Shown one piece after another: positions 8,992 through 19,600 of a stretch of 64,000 bases of DNA. Source of the DNA: JACMLD01 sp044223995 (GTDB taxonomy: Bacteria; Bacteroidota; Bacteroidia; Chitinophagales; Chitinophagaceae); NCBI GenBank assembly GCA_044223995.1, contig JBGALE010000001.1, positions 372,001-436,000 of the forward strand, in the 5' to 3' direction. A program made the position numbers and the translations under genes. How positions within the stretch are numbered: the first letter of the stretch is position 1; every line of letters begins with the position of its first letter. The notes under the pieces are model-generated. The model ran no database searches and was not told the DNA's origin. It worked only from the letters and a program-made list of their open reading frames with translations.

Positions 8992-9870
8992 TTAATAACT
9001 GCGTATTTCGATACCGCCCATAAATGCTGTACCTCGGATCAGCAGTACTTTATTCGGGTCAACAAGATTGGCGTGCACGGTCCGCTTATCGTCTATACCG
9101 CCAAATATGGCATGCGCTTCAGATTTAACTTCCCAGTGAGCAGGTACAATTAATTTTGCACCGCCAAGGATAGCCGTAATGTCTATTACAACTGTACCGT
9201 TGATATCCGCCTGCGTCATATCCAGTTCAGCACCACCAAAAAAGCAGACGATATCACCGCCTTTAAAATTCTTTGACAGGATAATTTTTTTTACGGCTCC
9301 GAAAACGGAGGTAGAATCAATAAAATCTTCCCTGGATGAATCCTGCTGGGTAAACGTTGATGTACCCGTTGTTGACGTGCCGGTGCCGCCGGGATTGGAA
9401 GGGCCGCTTCCTCCCGGGTTTTGTTGTGGATCAGTATAGTTGGGTCCTTTACTAAATCCACCCCAGTTATTCCAGCTCTCCGGGCTCTTACCTCTCCATC
9501 TGCCCCACTCACCCCAATCGCGGTCCCTTTTTTTTGGCCTTAATATTAACATGAGACCAATAGCGATGATAATACCGGGTACGAGGAAACGGTGCAGATC
9601 AATATTGGCATCCATCTGATCGATGAGGAATATGGCACCAACAAACAACATTACCAACCACCCACCGCCGCGGAATTCGTGTTTGATACCGGTAAATATT
9701 CCCACCGCAATTAATATCATAGGCCATGTAAATAACCAACTGGGGAAATAAAAGAGGTCAAACTCCCGCATCAGGAAAACACCCCCTATCAATAATAGGA
9801 ACAATCCACCGATCACACGGTTGTTTCTCCTGGGTGTATTCAAATCATTCCTTTGCTCTTGCGTGTCCAT
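8992..9870 (-). CDS. LiaF-like membrane protein (DUF5668 plus LiaF C-terminal domain)
   Basis: 292 residues from the Met of MDTQEQRNDLN; a longer frame upstream to 9954 is possible but adds Cys-rich sequence with no domain character. Two short hydrophobic hairpins (IGGLFLLLIGGVFLMREF and WPMILIAVGIFTGI, then GGWLVMLFVGAIFLI and LVPGIIIAIGLMLIL) form a DUF5668-like membrane part. A Gly/Ser/Thr/Pro-rich linker follows, then the soluble beta domain with FGAVKKIILSKNFKGG, CFFGGAELDMTQA, AILGGAKLIVP and AIFGGIDDKR, typical of the cell-wall-active antibiotic response (LiaF) C-terminus. In Firmicutes LiaF modulates a LytS-unrelated kinase, LiaS; here the neighbours are a LytS/LytTR pair, so a similar role is inferred. 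Confidence 0.82.
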   Translation of the reverse strand: MDTQEQRNDLNTPRRNNRVIGGLFLLLIGGVFLMREFDLFYFPSWLFTWPMILIAVGIFTGIKHEFRGGGWLVMLFVGAIFLIDQMDANIDLHRFLVPGIIIAIGLMLILRPKKRDRDWGEWGRWRGKSPESWNNWGGFSKGPNYTDPQQNPGGSGPSNPGGTGTSTTGTSTFTQQDSSREDFIDSTSVFGAVKKIILSKNFKGGDIVCFFGGAELDMTQADINGTVVIDITAILGGAKLIVPAHWEVKSEAHAIFGGIDDKRTVHANLVDPNKVLLIRGTAFMGGIEIRSY

Positions 9871-9990
9871 GTGTTTTAATTTATACCGTAAAACTAGTGC
9901 GGCCATAGACTTTGTACAATAACAAACAGGCATTACCGGGTAAAAAGGCGGCAAAAGAGGGGAAAAGATCGGTGAAAATTTCAGTAATGA

Positions 9991-11619
9991 TTATGCAAAC
10001 TGAAAGCTGTCTCCATCAAACAACCCCTTATCACTCAGTTTCAGGTGGGGGATTACCAGCAAAGCCATAAAGGAAAGGGTCATAAACGGCGCAGCCAGGC
10101 CAGAACCCAGTGATTTAGCCATGGCGTCGAGTGTGGTATAGTGTTCAGCAATGGTATATCCATCCTCATTGCTCATCAGCCCGGCTACCGGGAGGGCCAA
10201 CACCAATGAGCTTTCGTCGCTCACACAACTGATTCCTCCTTTTTTATCAATCACCAGGTTGATGGCTTGACTCAGCGTGTTATCGTCTGCGCCAACCGCT
10301 ACAATATTGTGGCTATCATGTGCAACAGAGGAAGCAATCGCACCTTTTTTGAAACCAAAGTTTTTAATAAAAGCAACGGCTGCTTTGGAAGGGAAGTAGC
10401 GATTGACTACAACGATTTTTAAAATGTCTATCGATGGATTGCTTACCAATTCATTGTTATTGGCAGCAAGTAGCGGCCCTGTATGCTGCGGGTATTTATT
10501 GGTAATTAATTGCCCGTCGAGCGCTTCAATAACTTCAATTTGATCTTCACCCTGCCATGCACATTTCAAATCCTTTGTTTCAACAGGTTTGCAGTTGAAC
10601 TGGTTAATTACTGGAGAAGGCTTGGTGACAATCGCTGAAGTTCCATTTTCTGCCACAAGTTGACCACTAATATAAGTTTGCAATACTTCAAAATTTACCA
10701 GGTCTTTTACTACAATAAAATCAGCCGGATCGCCGCGGCGCAACAAACCTACATCGAGTTTGTAATGATGCACCGGGTTGACGCAGGCTGCCTGTACAAT
10801 TTTAAAAATATCGATACCCTTCGCTGCAGCGCGCGCGCACAATTGATTAATATGCCCGGATACCAGGCTGTCGGGATGTTTGTCATCACTGCAAAACATT
10901 ATTTTTTCCGGGTAATCGTTTAGCAACCCGATCAGCGCTTCAAAATTTTTAGCAGCACTGCCTTCCCTGATCAGGATATTCATTCCATATGATAATTTAT
11001 CCAGTGCTTCCTCGGCAGTAAAACATTCATGATCGGTGCTGATGCCCGCATCGATATATTGTTTGACCTGCTCGCCACGGAGACCGGGCGCATGGCCGTC
11101 AACCGGTTTCTGCAATTGCTTTGCGGCCTCGATTTTTTTTAGTACTTCCGGGTCTTTATGAAGCACACCGGGAAAGTTCATCATTTCACTGAGGTATTTG
11201 ATTTCTTTTCGCTCCAGTAGTTTCTTTACATCTTCACTGTTGAGTGCAGCACCGGCAGTTTCGAATGTAGTGGCCGGAACACAACTGGGCGCGCCAAAAT
11301 TAAATTTGAAAGGAACTGTTTTGCTATTGTTTATCATAAACTCTACACCCTCAATTCCACAAACATTGGCTATTTCGTGCGGATCGCTGATGGTGGCAAC
11401 GGTTCCATGCACAACAGCCAGCTTTGCAAATTCGGACGGGACCAGCATGGAACTTTCAATATGAACGTGTGCATCGATAAAACCCGGAAGGATGTATTGA
11501 CTGGCTGTAATTTTAGAATTGGGAACGATGGAAATAATTTTTCCGTTCTCAAAACTTAATTCCACGGGGTGTATGCGACGTTGGGCAATATCCACCAGTT
11601 GTCCGGCTATTGTTTTCAT
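9991..11619 (-). CDS. ade: Adenine deaminase
   Basis: 542 residues, a member of the amidohydrolase superfamily that converts adenine to hypoxanthine and ammonia in purine salvage. Metal-binding PGFIDAHVHIESSM near residue 46, SDPHEIANVCG, VDGHAPGL, STDHECFTAEEA and FCSDDKHPD provide the His and Asp ligands. The C-terminal domain has the adenine-deaminase-specific SSVAHDSHNIVAVG and LPVAGLMSNEDG. Length and order of motifs fit the bacterial Ade family well. It is separated from the LiaF-like gene by 120 bases and is divergent from the next gene, and is probably transcribed alone. Confidence 0.95.
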   Translation of the reverse strand: MKTIAGQLVDIAQRRIHPVELSFENGKIISIVPNSKITASQYILPGFIDAHVHIESSMLVPSEFAKLAVVHGTVATISDPHEIANVCGIEGVEFMINNSKTVPFKFNFGAPSCVPATTFETAGAALNSEDVKKLLERKEIKYLSEMMNFPGVLHKDPEVLKKIEAAKQLQKPVDGHAPGLRGEQVKQYIDAGISTDHECFTAEEALDKLSYGMNILIREGSAAKNFEALIGLLNDYPEKIMFCSDDKHPDSLVSGHINQLCARAAAKGIDIFKIVQAACVNPVHHYKLDVGLLRRGDPADFIVVKDLVNFEVLQTYISGQLVAENGTSAIVTKPSPVINQFNCKPVETKDLKCAWQGEDQIEVIEALDGQLITNKYPQHTGPLLAANNNELVSNPSIDILKIVVVNRYFPSKAAVAFIKNFGFKKGAIASSVAHDSHNIVAVGADDNTLSQAINLVIDKKGGISCVSDESSLVLALPVAGLMSNEDGYTIAEHYTTLDAMAKSLGSGLAAPFMTLSFMALLVIPHLKLSDKGLFDGDSFQFA

Positions 11620-11804
11620 TATGAATGGTTAACCCCTTGTTTATATTTTACCCAGTTCCCTTTTTTGTAAAAAAATACTGGGAAAGGTGTAAGTAAATAT
11701 ACAAACGGAAGACCAATGATGGTAAAGACGCTTACATTTGGAGGGAATTTGAAACTTTTGTCATCAAGCACAAAACACTTTTTTAAACACAAATATTATT
11801 AATC

Positions 11805-12515
11805 ATGAAATCTTTAAAAATTGCCTTTACAGGACTGATTGCACTTGTAAGCGCAACTGGTATGTATGCCCAAACGGCGGATGAAGTTATCAGTAAACAT
11901 ATAGAAGCAATGGGAGGGAAAGAAAAATTACTCACCCTGAATTCTGTCGTTACAGAAGCAAACCTCAGTGTACAGGGTATGGATATTCCGGTAAAAATGA
12001 CGCAACTTCATCAAAAAGGGCAAAGAGTGGATATAACTGCAATGGGTATGGAGAATTATATCATCTCTACACCAACCGAAGGCTGGATGTATATGCCGGT
12101 ACAGGGGCAAACCAAGCCGGAAGCAACACCTGCAGAGGCTGTAAAAGAAGCTGCCGATGCGCTGGATGTACAGGGGCCATTGCTGAACTATAAAGAAAAG
12201 GGTCACCAGGTAGAACTGGTAGGTAAGGAAGATGTAGAAGGTACTGAATGTTTTAAACTAAAAATAAAAATGAAAGGCGGCCTTGAGCAAACTATTTATA
12301 TTGATCCCAAAACTTACTACATCATTAAGACTGTCACCAAAACAAAAGCTACAGGAACTGAACAGGAGCAAACGCAGACATTCAGCAATTTCAAGAAATT
12401 GGATTCAGGTTTTGTATTTCCTTTTTCAATGACCGGTTTTGGCCCTGGTGAGTTAACCGTTTCAAAAATAGAAGTGAATGTGCCTGTTGATGAAAAAATA
12501 TTTAAAGTCAATTAA
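11805..12515 (+). CDS. Secreted LolA/LolB-like protein, paralogue 1
   Basis: 236 residues with a Sec signal peptide (about 1-22, ending GMYAQ). The mature part starts TADEVISKHIEAMGGKEKL, a motif common to Bacteroidota outer-membrane-lipoprotein-sorting-like proteins, and continues as alternating beta strands of the LolA/LolB type, including a YIDPKTYYIIKTVTK strand. A periplasmic role in binding hydrophobic ligands is plausible from the fold but not shown. The next gene is a clear paralogue with the same GPLL/FNYKEKG and EDVEGTECF segments. A TACATTTG box at 11733-11740 is a candidate -7 element with no clear -33. Confidence 0.75.
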   Translation: MKSLKIAFTGLIALVSATGMYAQTADEVISKHIEAMGGKEKLLTLNSVVTEANLSVQGMDIPVKMTQLHQKGQRVDITAMGMENYIISTPTEGWMYMPVQGQTKPEATPAEAVKEAADALDVQGPLLNYKEKGHQVELVGKEDVEGTECFKLKIKMKGGLEQTIYIDPKTYYIIKTVTKTKATGTEQEQTQTFSNFKKLDSGFVFPFSMTGFGPGELTVSKIEVNVPVDEKIFKVN

Positions 12516-12534
12516 TTGAAAAAGTCTTTGTTAA

Positions 12535-12566
12535 AAACCCGGTTGTTTCAGCCGGGTTTCCTATTT
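12535..12566 (+). terminator. Intrinsic terminator after LolA-like paralogue 1
   Basis: AAACCCGG pairs perfectly with CCGGGTTT around a nine-base loop, followed by CCTATTTT. It lies 20 bases after the stop codon, so the second paralogue probably has its own promoter. Confidence 0.7.
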
Positions 12567-12686
12567 TGCAGCTACTCCGCTCACTGAAAGCTACGCATCA
12601 GTTTTTCCAATTCCGCCGTCTGATAGTAAGCAATCGTAATTACTAAGCCTGTTTTTACTCATTTGAAACATTATAATGTAGGTGTC

Positions 12687-13394
12687 ATGACTAAGTACAC
12701 ATTTTTTCTCGCAGCATTGCTGGCCACCTGTTCATATGCCAAAGCCCAGGATGCAGATTCCATTATTAACAGGTATATCAGCGCAATTGGCGGCAGGGAA
12801 AAAATAGCGCAGATAAAAACAATACATATCGAAAGTTATATCGACCAGGGCGGCGTTAAAATACCAATTATATTGAACGGTATTCACCAAAAAGCAATAA
12901 AGCAGGAGTTTACATTTGGCGGTATGACGGGTTATGACATTACCACCGATACCGCTGGCTGGTATTTTTCTCCTTTCAATGGAATGACCCAACCCGATTT
13001 TAAAACACCAGACCGGTTGAAAGTGGATTTATTTAATTTGGATTTACAGGGCCCGTTGTTTGATTATAAGGAAAAAGGTTACCAGGCAAAATTTATTGAA
13101 AAGGACGATGTGGATGGCGTGGAATGTTATGTAGTAATGCTTACCTTAAAAAACAATGTGATAAAGAAATATTACTTTGATCCTGCTACCTATTATATAA
13201 TAAAGGAAAGCACCAAATCGGAAGTAGATGGTGTGGAGCAAAACAATTCTGTGATATACAGTAATTATCAGAAAACTGATCTCGGTATCATCGTACCATT
13301 AGCGGAAGATTCATTTGGTCAGATTAATGTAATTGAAAAAATAATTACCAATGGGCCGGTCGACCCGTCTATATTTAAACGAATAACCAATTAA
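12687..13394 (+). CDS. Secreted LolA/LolB-like protein, paralogue 2
   Basis: 235 residues from the Met of MTKYTFFLAALLATCSYAKAQ, a signal peptide; a TTG 24 bases upstream would extend the frame but lacks signal-peptide character. The mature protein (DADSIINRYISAIGGREKIA) is colinear with the preceding gene: DLQGPLFDYKEKGYQ, DDVDGVECYVV, YYFDPATYYIIKEST and a C-terminal GPVDPSIFK. The pair looks like a tandem duplication that has diverged. It ends 9 bases before the first large BNR protein, so it may be co-expressed with that gene. Ligand unknown. Confidence 0.75.
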   Translation: MTKYTFFLAALLATCSYAKAQDADSIINRYISAIGGREKIAQIKTIHIESYIDQGGVKIPIILNGIHQKAIKQEFTFGGMTGYDITTDTAGWYFSPFNGMTQPDFKTPDRLKVDLFNLDLQGPLFDYKEKGYQAKFIEKDDVDGVECYVVMLTLKNNVIKKYYFDPATYYIIKESTKSEVDGVEQNNSVIYSNYQKTDLGIIVPLAEDSFGQINVIEKIITNGPVDPSIFKRITN

Positions 13395-13403
13395 ACAAGT
13401 GCT

Positions 13404-16400
13404 ATGAGAAATTTTTTTTTAACGGCAACAGGGATGATGTTTTCGGTGTTAGCGCTGCAGGCGCAGACAAAAATTACATCTGCTACATTTGGTATGATGG
13501 AGGCAAGGCATATTGGCCCCGGTACCATGAGCGGAAGGATATCTGTGATACAGGGCGTTGATAATGATCCTAAAATTATTTATGTAGGCACTGCTGGTGG
13601 CGGTGTTTGGAAAACTACCAATGCAGGCGCCTCTTTCAAATCCGTATTCGATAAATACTGCCAGTCAATCGGGGCAATTGCCATTGATCAGAAAAATCCG
13701 AAAATATTATATGTGGGAACTGGAGAAAGTAATATGCGTAATTCTGTGTCCATCGGCGATGGTTTGTATAAATCGACTGATGCGGGCGACAACTGGACTA
13801 AAATAGGGCTGGACAGTACGGAGCACATTTCCCGAATTGCCATTGATCCTTCTAACTCTAATATCATTTTTGTATCGGCCCCCGGTCCGTTGTGGAGCGA
13901 CAGTAAACACCGCGGATTGTATAAATCTACAGATGCAGGAAAAACCTGGGAGAAAGTTTTATATATAAATGAGAAAAGCGGTTGTGCTGATGTTGCCATT
14001 GATCCTTCCAACCCGCAAATCGTGTATGCCTCTACGTGGGAATTCAGAAGATTGCCTTACCTGTTCAACTCCGGTGGTAATGGTAGCGGCATGTACAAAT
14101 CTACAGATGGGGGTAAAACCTGGCGGGAACTGACCAATGGATTGCCACCAAAACCTTTTGGAAGAATTGCATTCACACTGGCACCCAGCGCACCCAATAA
14201 TCTCGTGGCTATTGTTGAATCAAAAGAAACAGGTCTATATATTTCAGCAGATGGCGGTGAAACCTGGAAAAAGCAAAGCGCCACCCTCAACGTAGTGTCA
14301 AGACCATTTTATTTTTCCTGTGTTGTGATTGACCCAAAAGATCCGAAACGGGTGTACCGGCCTGGTTTTACATTCTCTTATTCAACGGATGGTGGTTATT
14401 CTTTTGCTGATGCGAGTAATGATGGCGGATGGGTACACAGTGATCACCACGCGTTGTGGATTAATCCAAATAATACCAGTCAAATGTATCTCGGTACTGA
14501 CGGAGGTGTTTACCTGAGCCTGGATAAAGGCGCCACCTGGTTATTTATCCAAAATCTTCCCGTGGGGCAGTTTTATCATGTACAGGTTGACAAGCATGAA
14601 CCATATCGTTTGTACGGTGGTTTGCAGGACAATGGTAGCTGGGTAGCTCCTTCTGCATTGCCGGGTGGTGTTGGTAACGGCGATTGGAAAGCAATATATG
14701 GCGGAGATGGTTTTTGGGTGCAGCCTGATCCTTCCGATCCATTGGTGGCTTATGCAGAATCACAGGGAGGAAATATAGGAAGGATAAACCTGGAGACATT
14801 TAAAAGTGTAAATATAAAACCACAGGAAGGCGCGGGTGACGGAAAACTGCGCTGGAACTGGAATACGCCGATAGTTACCGGCACAAAAAATCTTCATGAT
14901 CTCTATATCGGTGCTCAATACCTGTATAAATCAACAGACCAGGGAAGAAACTGGGCAAAGATTTCACCCGACCTTACTACAAACGATAAAAAGAAACAGG
15001 AACAGGAAAACAGCGGTGGATTGAGTGCCGATAATACGAGTGCAGAAAATCATTGTACCATCTTCACTATTGCAGAATCACCACTGGATGAGAACACTGT
15101 TTGGGTGGGAACTGATGATGGCAATTTGCAAGTGACAAAAGATGGCGGCAAGACATGGACGAATGTTGCAAAAAATTATGCTGCGGCTGGTATCCCTGCT
15201 CAATCCTGGGTAAGTAGTATTGAACCTTCCAGGTTTGACAAAAATATCGTGTATGCCACTTTTGAAAATCATATGTATGGCGATCATAAAACCTATGTTG
15301 CCAAGTCAACCGATGCAGGCCAGACATGGAAATTATACAAGAGCGAAGAGTTTACAGGCTTTGCCCATAAAATAAAGGAGGATATAAAAAACAAGGACCT
15401 GCTGTTCCTCGGTACAGAAATGGGATTGTTTGCAACAGTTGATGGTGGAGACAATTGGTTCAGGATGAAAAATAATATTCCATGGTATGCACTGGTAAGG
15501 GATATACAAATTCACCCGGTAACGAATGATTTGATACTGGCAACACATGGCAGGGGAATTATTACGGTGGATGATATCACGCCCATGCGTTCGCTGACAA
15601 AAGATATCATCGAGAAAGATGTATACTTCATGAATACAGATCCGATCACATTGACTACGGGAAAATTTGGTGATGGTGGTTTCCCCAGCACCGGTGGCTG
15701 GAACGCCGGCAACCCTGCAGGTATTCCACCTTTGCAATATTACCTGAAAGACAGGGTAAATAGCGGAGATGTGAAAATTGAAATTTATGATGCAGCCGGA
15801 AAATTGGTACAAAGTATTCCCGGAACAAAAAGAAAGGGAATTAATAAAGTATACTGGAACCTGCGTATGAAACCACCGAAAGTAGCAACAGGCGGTACTA
15901 AGATTGATTTTGGAGGATTTATTGCACCGATGGTCCTGCCGGGAGATTATACGGTGAAGTTGAAAGTAGCGGATAAAGAATACAACAGCAGCATCAAGTT
16001 GGTGCATGATGAATCAAATAAAGCATTTACGGTATCAGACCGGCAGGCACAGTTTACAACAGCTATGCAATTGTATAACCTGCACGAGCAACTGGCGAAA
16101 ACAGTTGATGATATCAATGCCAAACAAAAAATGCTGAAGGATAACCTGGAGAAAGTGAAAAGCGCGAAGGTTAAGAAATTGTTGCAGGAATACTACGACA
16201 AACTAGAAGAACTGAGAGGCACATTACTGGCTACCAAACAAAAAAGCATTTTTGCGGACGAGGAAAGGTTAAGGGAAAAAATAACCGATGTTTACGGTGC
16301 AGTGGCCGGCCAGGAAGCAGCACCTGGCAACCTGCAACTGCAAAGGGTAACCAACCTGCAGCAGGAGGTGTCGAAAGCAGAACAAACAAATGCTGCCATT

Positions 16401-16487
16401 ACTACGCAGTATTTTAATAAAGTGCAACAGGCATTGAATAAAGAAGGGCTTGAAAGCACGCTGAAGGACACTAAGGGGAATAAATAA
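13404..16487 (+). CDS. Large secreted BNR/sortilin-like beta-propeller protein 1
   Basis: 1027 residues with a signal peptide (1-21). Residues about 30-720 hold many Asp-box repeats (KTTNAGASF, KSTDAGDNW, KSTDAGKTW, KSTDGGKTW, SADGGETW, KSTDQGRNW, TKDGGKTW, KSTDAGQTW, TVDGGDNW), which build two or more beta-propellers as in VPS10/sortilin and glycoside hydrolase family 74. A beta-sandwich-like region follows (about 770-880, with the FlgD-like string KIEIYDAAGKLVQSIPG), then a charged helical tail. It could be a glycan-active enzyme or a substrate-binding surface protein; catalytic residues cannot be assigned by eye. A paralogue follows after a terminator. Confidence 0.82.
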   Translation: MRNFFLTATGMMFSVLALQAQTKITSATFGMMEARHIGPGTMSGRISVIQGVDNDPKIIYVGTAGGGVWKTTNAGASFKSVFDKYCQSIGAIAIDQKNPKILYVGTGESNMRNSVSIGDGLYKSTDAGDNWTKIGLDSTEHISRIAIDPSNSNIIFVSAPGPLWSDSKHRGLYKSTDAGKTWEKVLYINEKSGCADVAIDPSNPQIVYASTWEFRRLPYLFNSGGNGSGMYKSTDGGKTWRELTNGLPPKPFGRIAFTLAPSAPNNLVAIVESKETGLYISADGGETWKKQSATLNVVSRPFYFSCVVIDPKDPKRVYRPGFTFSYSTDGGYSFADASNDGGWVHSDHHALWINPNNTSQMYLGTDGGVYLSLDKGATWLFIQNLPVGQFYHVQVDKHEPYRLYGGLQDNGSWVAPSALPGGVGNGDWKAIYGGDGFWVQPDPSDPLVAYAESQGGNIGRINLETFKSVNIKPQEGAGDGKLRWNWNTPIVTGTKNLHDLYIGAQYLYKSTDQGRNWAKISPDLTTNDKKKQEQENSGGLSADNTSAENHCTIFTIAESPLDENTVWVGTDDGNLQVTKDGGKTWTNVAKNYAAAGIPAQSWVSSIEPSRFDKNIVYATFENHMYGDHKTYVAKSTDAGQTWKLYKSEEFTGFAHKIKEDIKNKDLLFLGTEMGLFATVDGGDNWFRMKNNIPWYALVRDIQIHPVTNDLILATHGRGIITVDDITPMRSLTKDIIEKDVYFMNTDPITLTTGKFGDGGFPSTGGWNAGNPAGIPPLQYYLKDRVNSGDVKIEIYDAAGKLVQSIPGTKRKGINKVYWNLRMKPPKVATGGTKIDFGGFIAPMVLPGDYTVKLKVADKEYNSSIKLVHDESNKAFTVSDRQAQFTTAMQLYNLHEQLAKTVDDINAKQKMLKDNLEKVKSAKVKKLLQEYYDKLEELRGTLLATKQKSIFADEERLREKITDVYGAVAGQEAAPGNLQLQRVTNLQQEVSKAEQTNAAITTQYFNKVQQALNKEGLESTLKDTKGNK

Positions 16488-16508
16488 AGTATTGTATAGA
16501 TTCAATGT

Positions 16509-16538
16509 AAACGTTGACCTACAGGTCAACGTTTTTTT
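16509..16538 (+). terminator. Intrinsic terminator after BNR protein 1
   Basis: AACGTTGACCT and AGGTCAACGTT form an eleven-base inverted repeat around AC (effective tetraloop TACA), followed by seven T residues. A strong rho-independent terminator 22 bases after the stop. Confidence 0.9.
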
Positions 16539-16638
16539 ATATGTGTCATAAATACGCGTATCAATTTTGCCATTTATACAATTCTCTTTTCTGCAGCAAT
16601 CTTTTTGTTCGTAATTTTCTGCTCTAACAAAAAATGCT

Positions 16639-19600
16639 ATGAGAAGACTTCTGCTCGTGCTGGTACTAATACCGGCAATCGCTGTTCATGCACAGAAAAA
16701 AACAAAAACCGCTGCCAGTGTAGCTGATACAGGAAATGCCGATTCAATATTGTTATCTAAAGTAAAATACAGGCTGGTAGGGCCATTTCGCGGTGGCCGC
16801 AGTGGTGCAGTGACAGGCAGCTTTAAAAACAAAAGCACATTTTATTTTGGATCAACCGGGGGAGGTATTTGGAAAACCATGGATGGTGGAAGTAACTGGA
16901 AAAATACCAGCGACAAATATTTTGGTGGCACAATGGGCGCAGTTGCGGTTGCTCCTTCAGATGAAAATATTATCTACGTAGGAGAGGGCGAAAATACCAT
17001 GCGCGGCAACGTTAGTGAAGGATTGGAAGGTATGTGGCGCAGTGAAGATGCCGGAAGGACCTGGAAGAATATTGGTTTAAAAGAAGGCCGTCATATTATA
17101 CGCATTGTAATTCACCCGCGCAATCCTGATATCGTGTGGGTAGCTGTGATGGGCCATTTATTCGGGCCGGGTGAAGAAAGAGGTATATATAAAACAACTG
17201 ATGGAGGTAAAACCTGGAAGCGTACATTATTTATCAATAATCAAACTGGCATATCTGATTTGGTGATGGAACCGGGCAACCCTTCGGTAATGTATGCAGG
17301 AAGCTGGCGTTTGTTAAGAACACCGTACAGTCTTGAAAGCGGCGGTGAAGGAAGTGGTTTATGGAAAAGTACCGATGGCGGAGATACCTGGACAAATATC
17401 AGTGCACGTAAAGGATTGCCTAAGGGCGTTTGGGGAATTGTTGGGGTTGCAGTAGCGCCATCCAACCCTGACAGGTTATATGCCATTATTGAAAATGCAG
17501 CAGGAGGATTGTTTACCAGTGCAGATGCTGGTGAAACCTGGACGCTGACAAGCAACGATAACAATATTCGCCAGCGTGCATGGTATTACAGTAAGGTATT
17601 TGTTGATCCTAAAAATGAAAACCTGGTCTATTGCCCCAATGTAAATTTTATGCGCAGCCGCGATGGTGGTAAGACTTTTCAAAGCCTGAATACACCACAT
17701 GGCGATCATCATGATCTGTGGATAGATCCGGAAGATGGTAACCGCATGATCGTCGCGGATGATGGCGGTGCGCAAATTAGTTTTGATGGCGGCGCCAACT
17801 GGAGTACTTATGGCAACCAACCCACTTCTCAAATTTATCGTGTTACCACAGATAATTCATTTCCCTATCGTATACTAGGTGCGCAGCAGGATAATTCTAC
17901 GGTAAGAATAAAAAGCAGGACATCAGGTATCGCTATTACAGAACAGGATTGGGAACCGACAGCTGGTGCAGAGAGTGGTTATGTAGTAGCCGATCCGTTA
18001 AATCCCGATGTTGTATATGGTGGCAACTATGGCGGCTACCTGTCACGCTTAGATCATAAAACCGGTGAAAACCGTGCCATAAGCGTATGGCCCGATAACC
18101 CAATGGGAGCTGGTGCAGACGTACAGAAATATCGTTTCCAATGGAACTTCCCCATTTTCTTTTCCCCGCATAATCCTAAAAAATTATATACAGCAGGAAA
18201 TGTTTTGTTTGCCACTGAAAATGCCGGCGCCAGTTGGACTGCACTTTCAGGTGATTTAACGACCAACGACAAAAGCCGCCAGAAATCCAGTGGTGGACCG
18301 ATCACGCAGGACAATACTTCTGTAGAGTATTATTGCACGATATTTACCGCAACGGAAAGCTGGGTGGAAAAAGATTTGCTGTGGACCGGCAGCGACGACG
18401 GTGTGATATCCGTGAGTAAGGATGGTGGAAAAAACTGGGAGAATGTAACACCAAAAGATTGCCCCAAATGGATGATGTGGAATTGTGTTGAAGTGGATCC
18501 ATTTAAAAAAGGCACAGCTTATTTTGCCGGGACAAGGTACAAGAGTGATGACTTTGCACCATATCTCTATAAAACGGAAGACTATGGCAAAACCTGGACA
18601 CTGATTACAAATGGAATTGATAAAATGCATTTCACACGTTGTATACGCGCTGATCATAAGCGTCCGGGGCTTTTATATGCAGGAACGGAATATGGTATGT
18701 ACATCAGCTACGATGGTGGTACCAACTGGAAGAAATTTCAACTGAATCTTCCGATAGTTCCTGTTACAGATTTAACCATTAAGGAAAATGATTTAATTGT
18801 AGCAACCCAGGGACGGGCATTTTGGGTCATTGATGACCTGACCATGATCCAGGAATCGGGCAACAGCATCGTATCTAAAAGCCTTCATGTATACGCTATA
18901 AACCCAGCTTACAGAATGCAGTCCATACCATTCCGCTTCTTCGGTGGCCCTGTAAGAAATGCGGGAACCAATCCGCCAACAGGTGTAGTGATAAATTATT
19001 TTGCAAAAGATATTACCGATACGGTAAAGGCTTCCATCGCTATTAAGGACAGCAACAAAAAGCTGATAAAGACATTCAGTACGGATGCAAAGGAGAATGA
19101 CAGCAAAATGGAAATAGCCAAAGGAGTGAACCAGTTCGTGTGGAATATGGAATACCCGGGTGCTGACAGGATTGATGGAATGATATTGTGGAACGGTGTT
19201 CCCGGGAGCATTTTGGCTGCGCCGGGAAAATATTTTGCGAAAGTAAAAGTAGCGGGTGATTCAACCGAGGTCCCGTTTGAAATCAAAGCCGATCCAAATT
19301 TTACGGTTACCCAGGCAGATTATGAAGACCAGGTAACTTTCCTCCTGAAAGTAAGGGATAAGTTTAATGAGGTGCAGAAAGGGATAAAAGATATTAGGAC
19401 AATTCGCGGGCAGATCAATGATTATACTACACGTTGGGGCAAAGACACACCAAAAGAGGTGAAGCAACTGGCGGATAGCATTAATAAGCAACTCACGGCT
19501 ATTGAAGAAACATTGTACCAAACCAAGTCGAAAAGCGGCCAGGATGTACTGAACTATCCCATTCGGTTAAACGACAAGTTGAGTGGTGTATTTGACGCAG

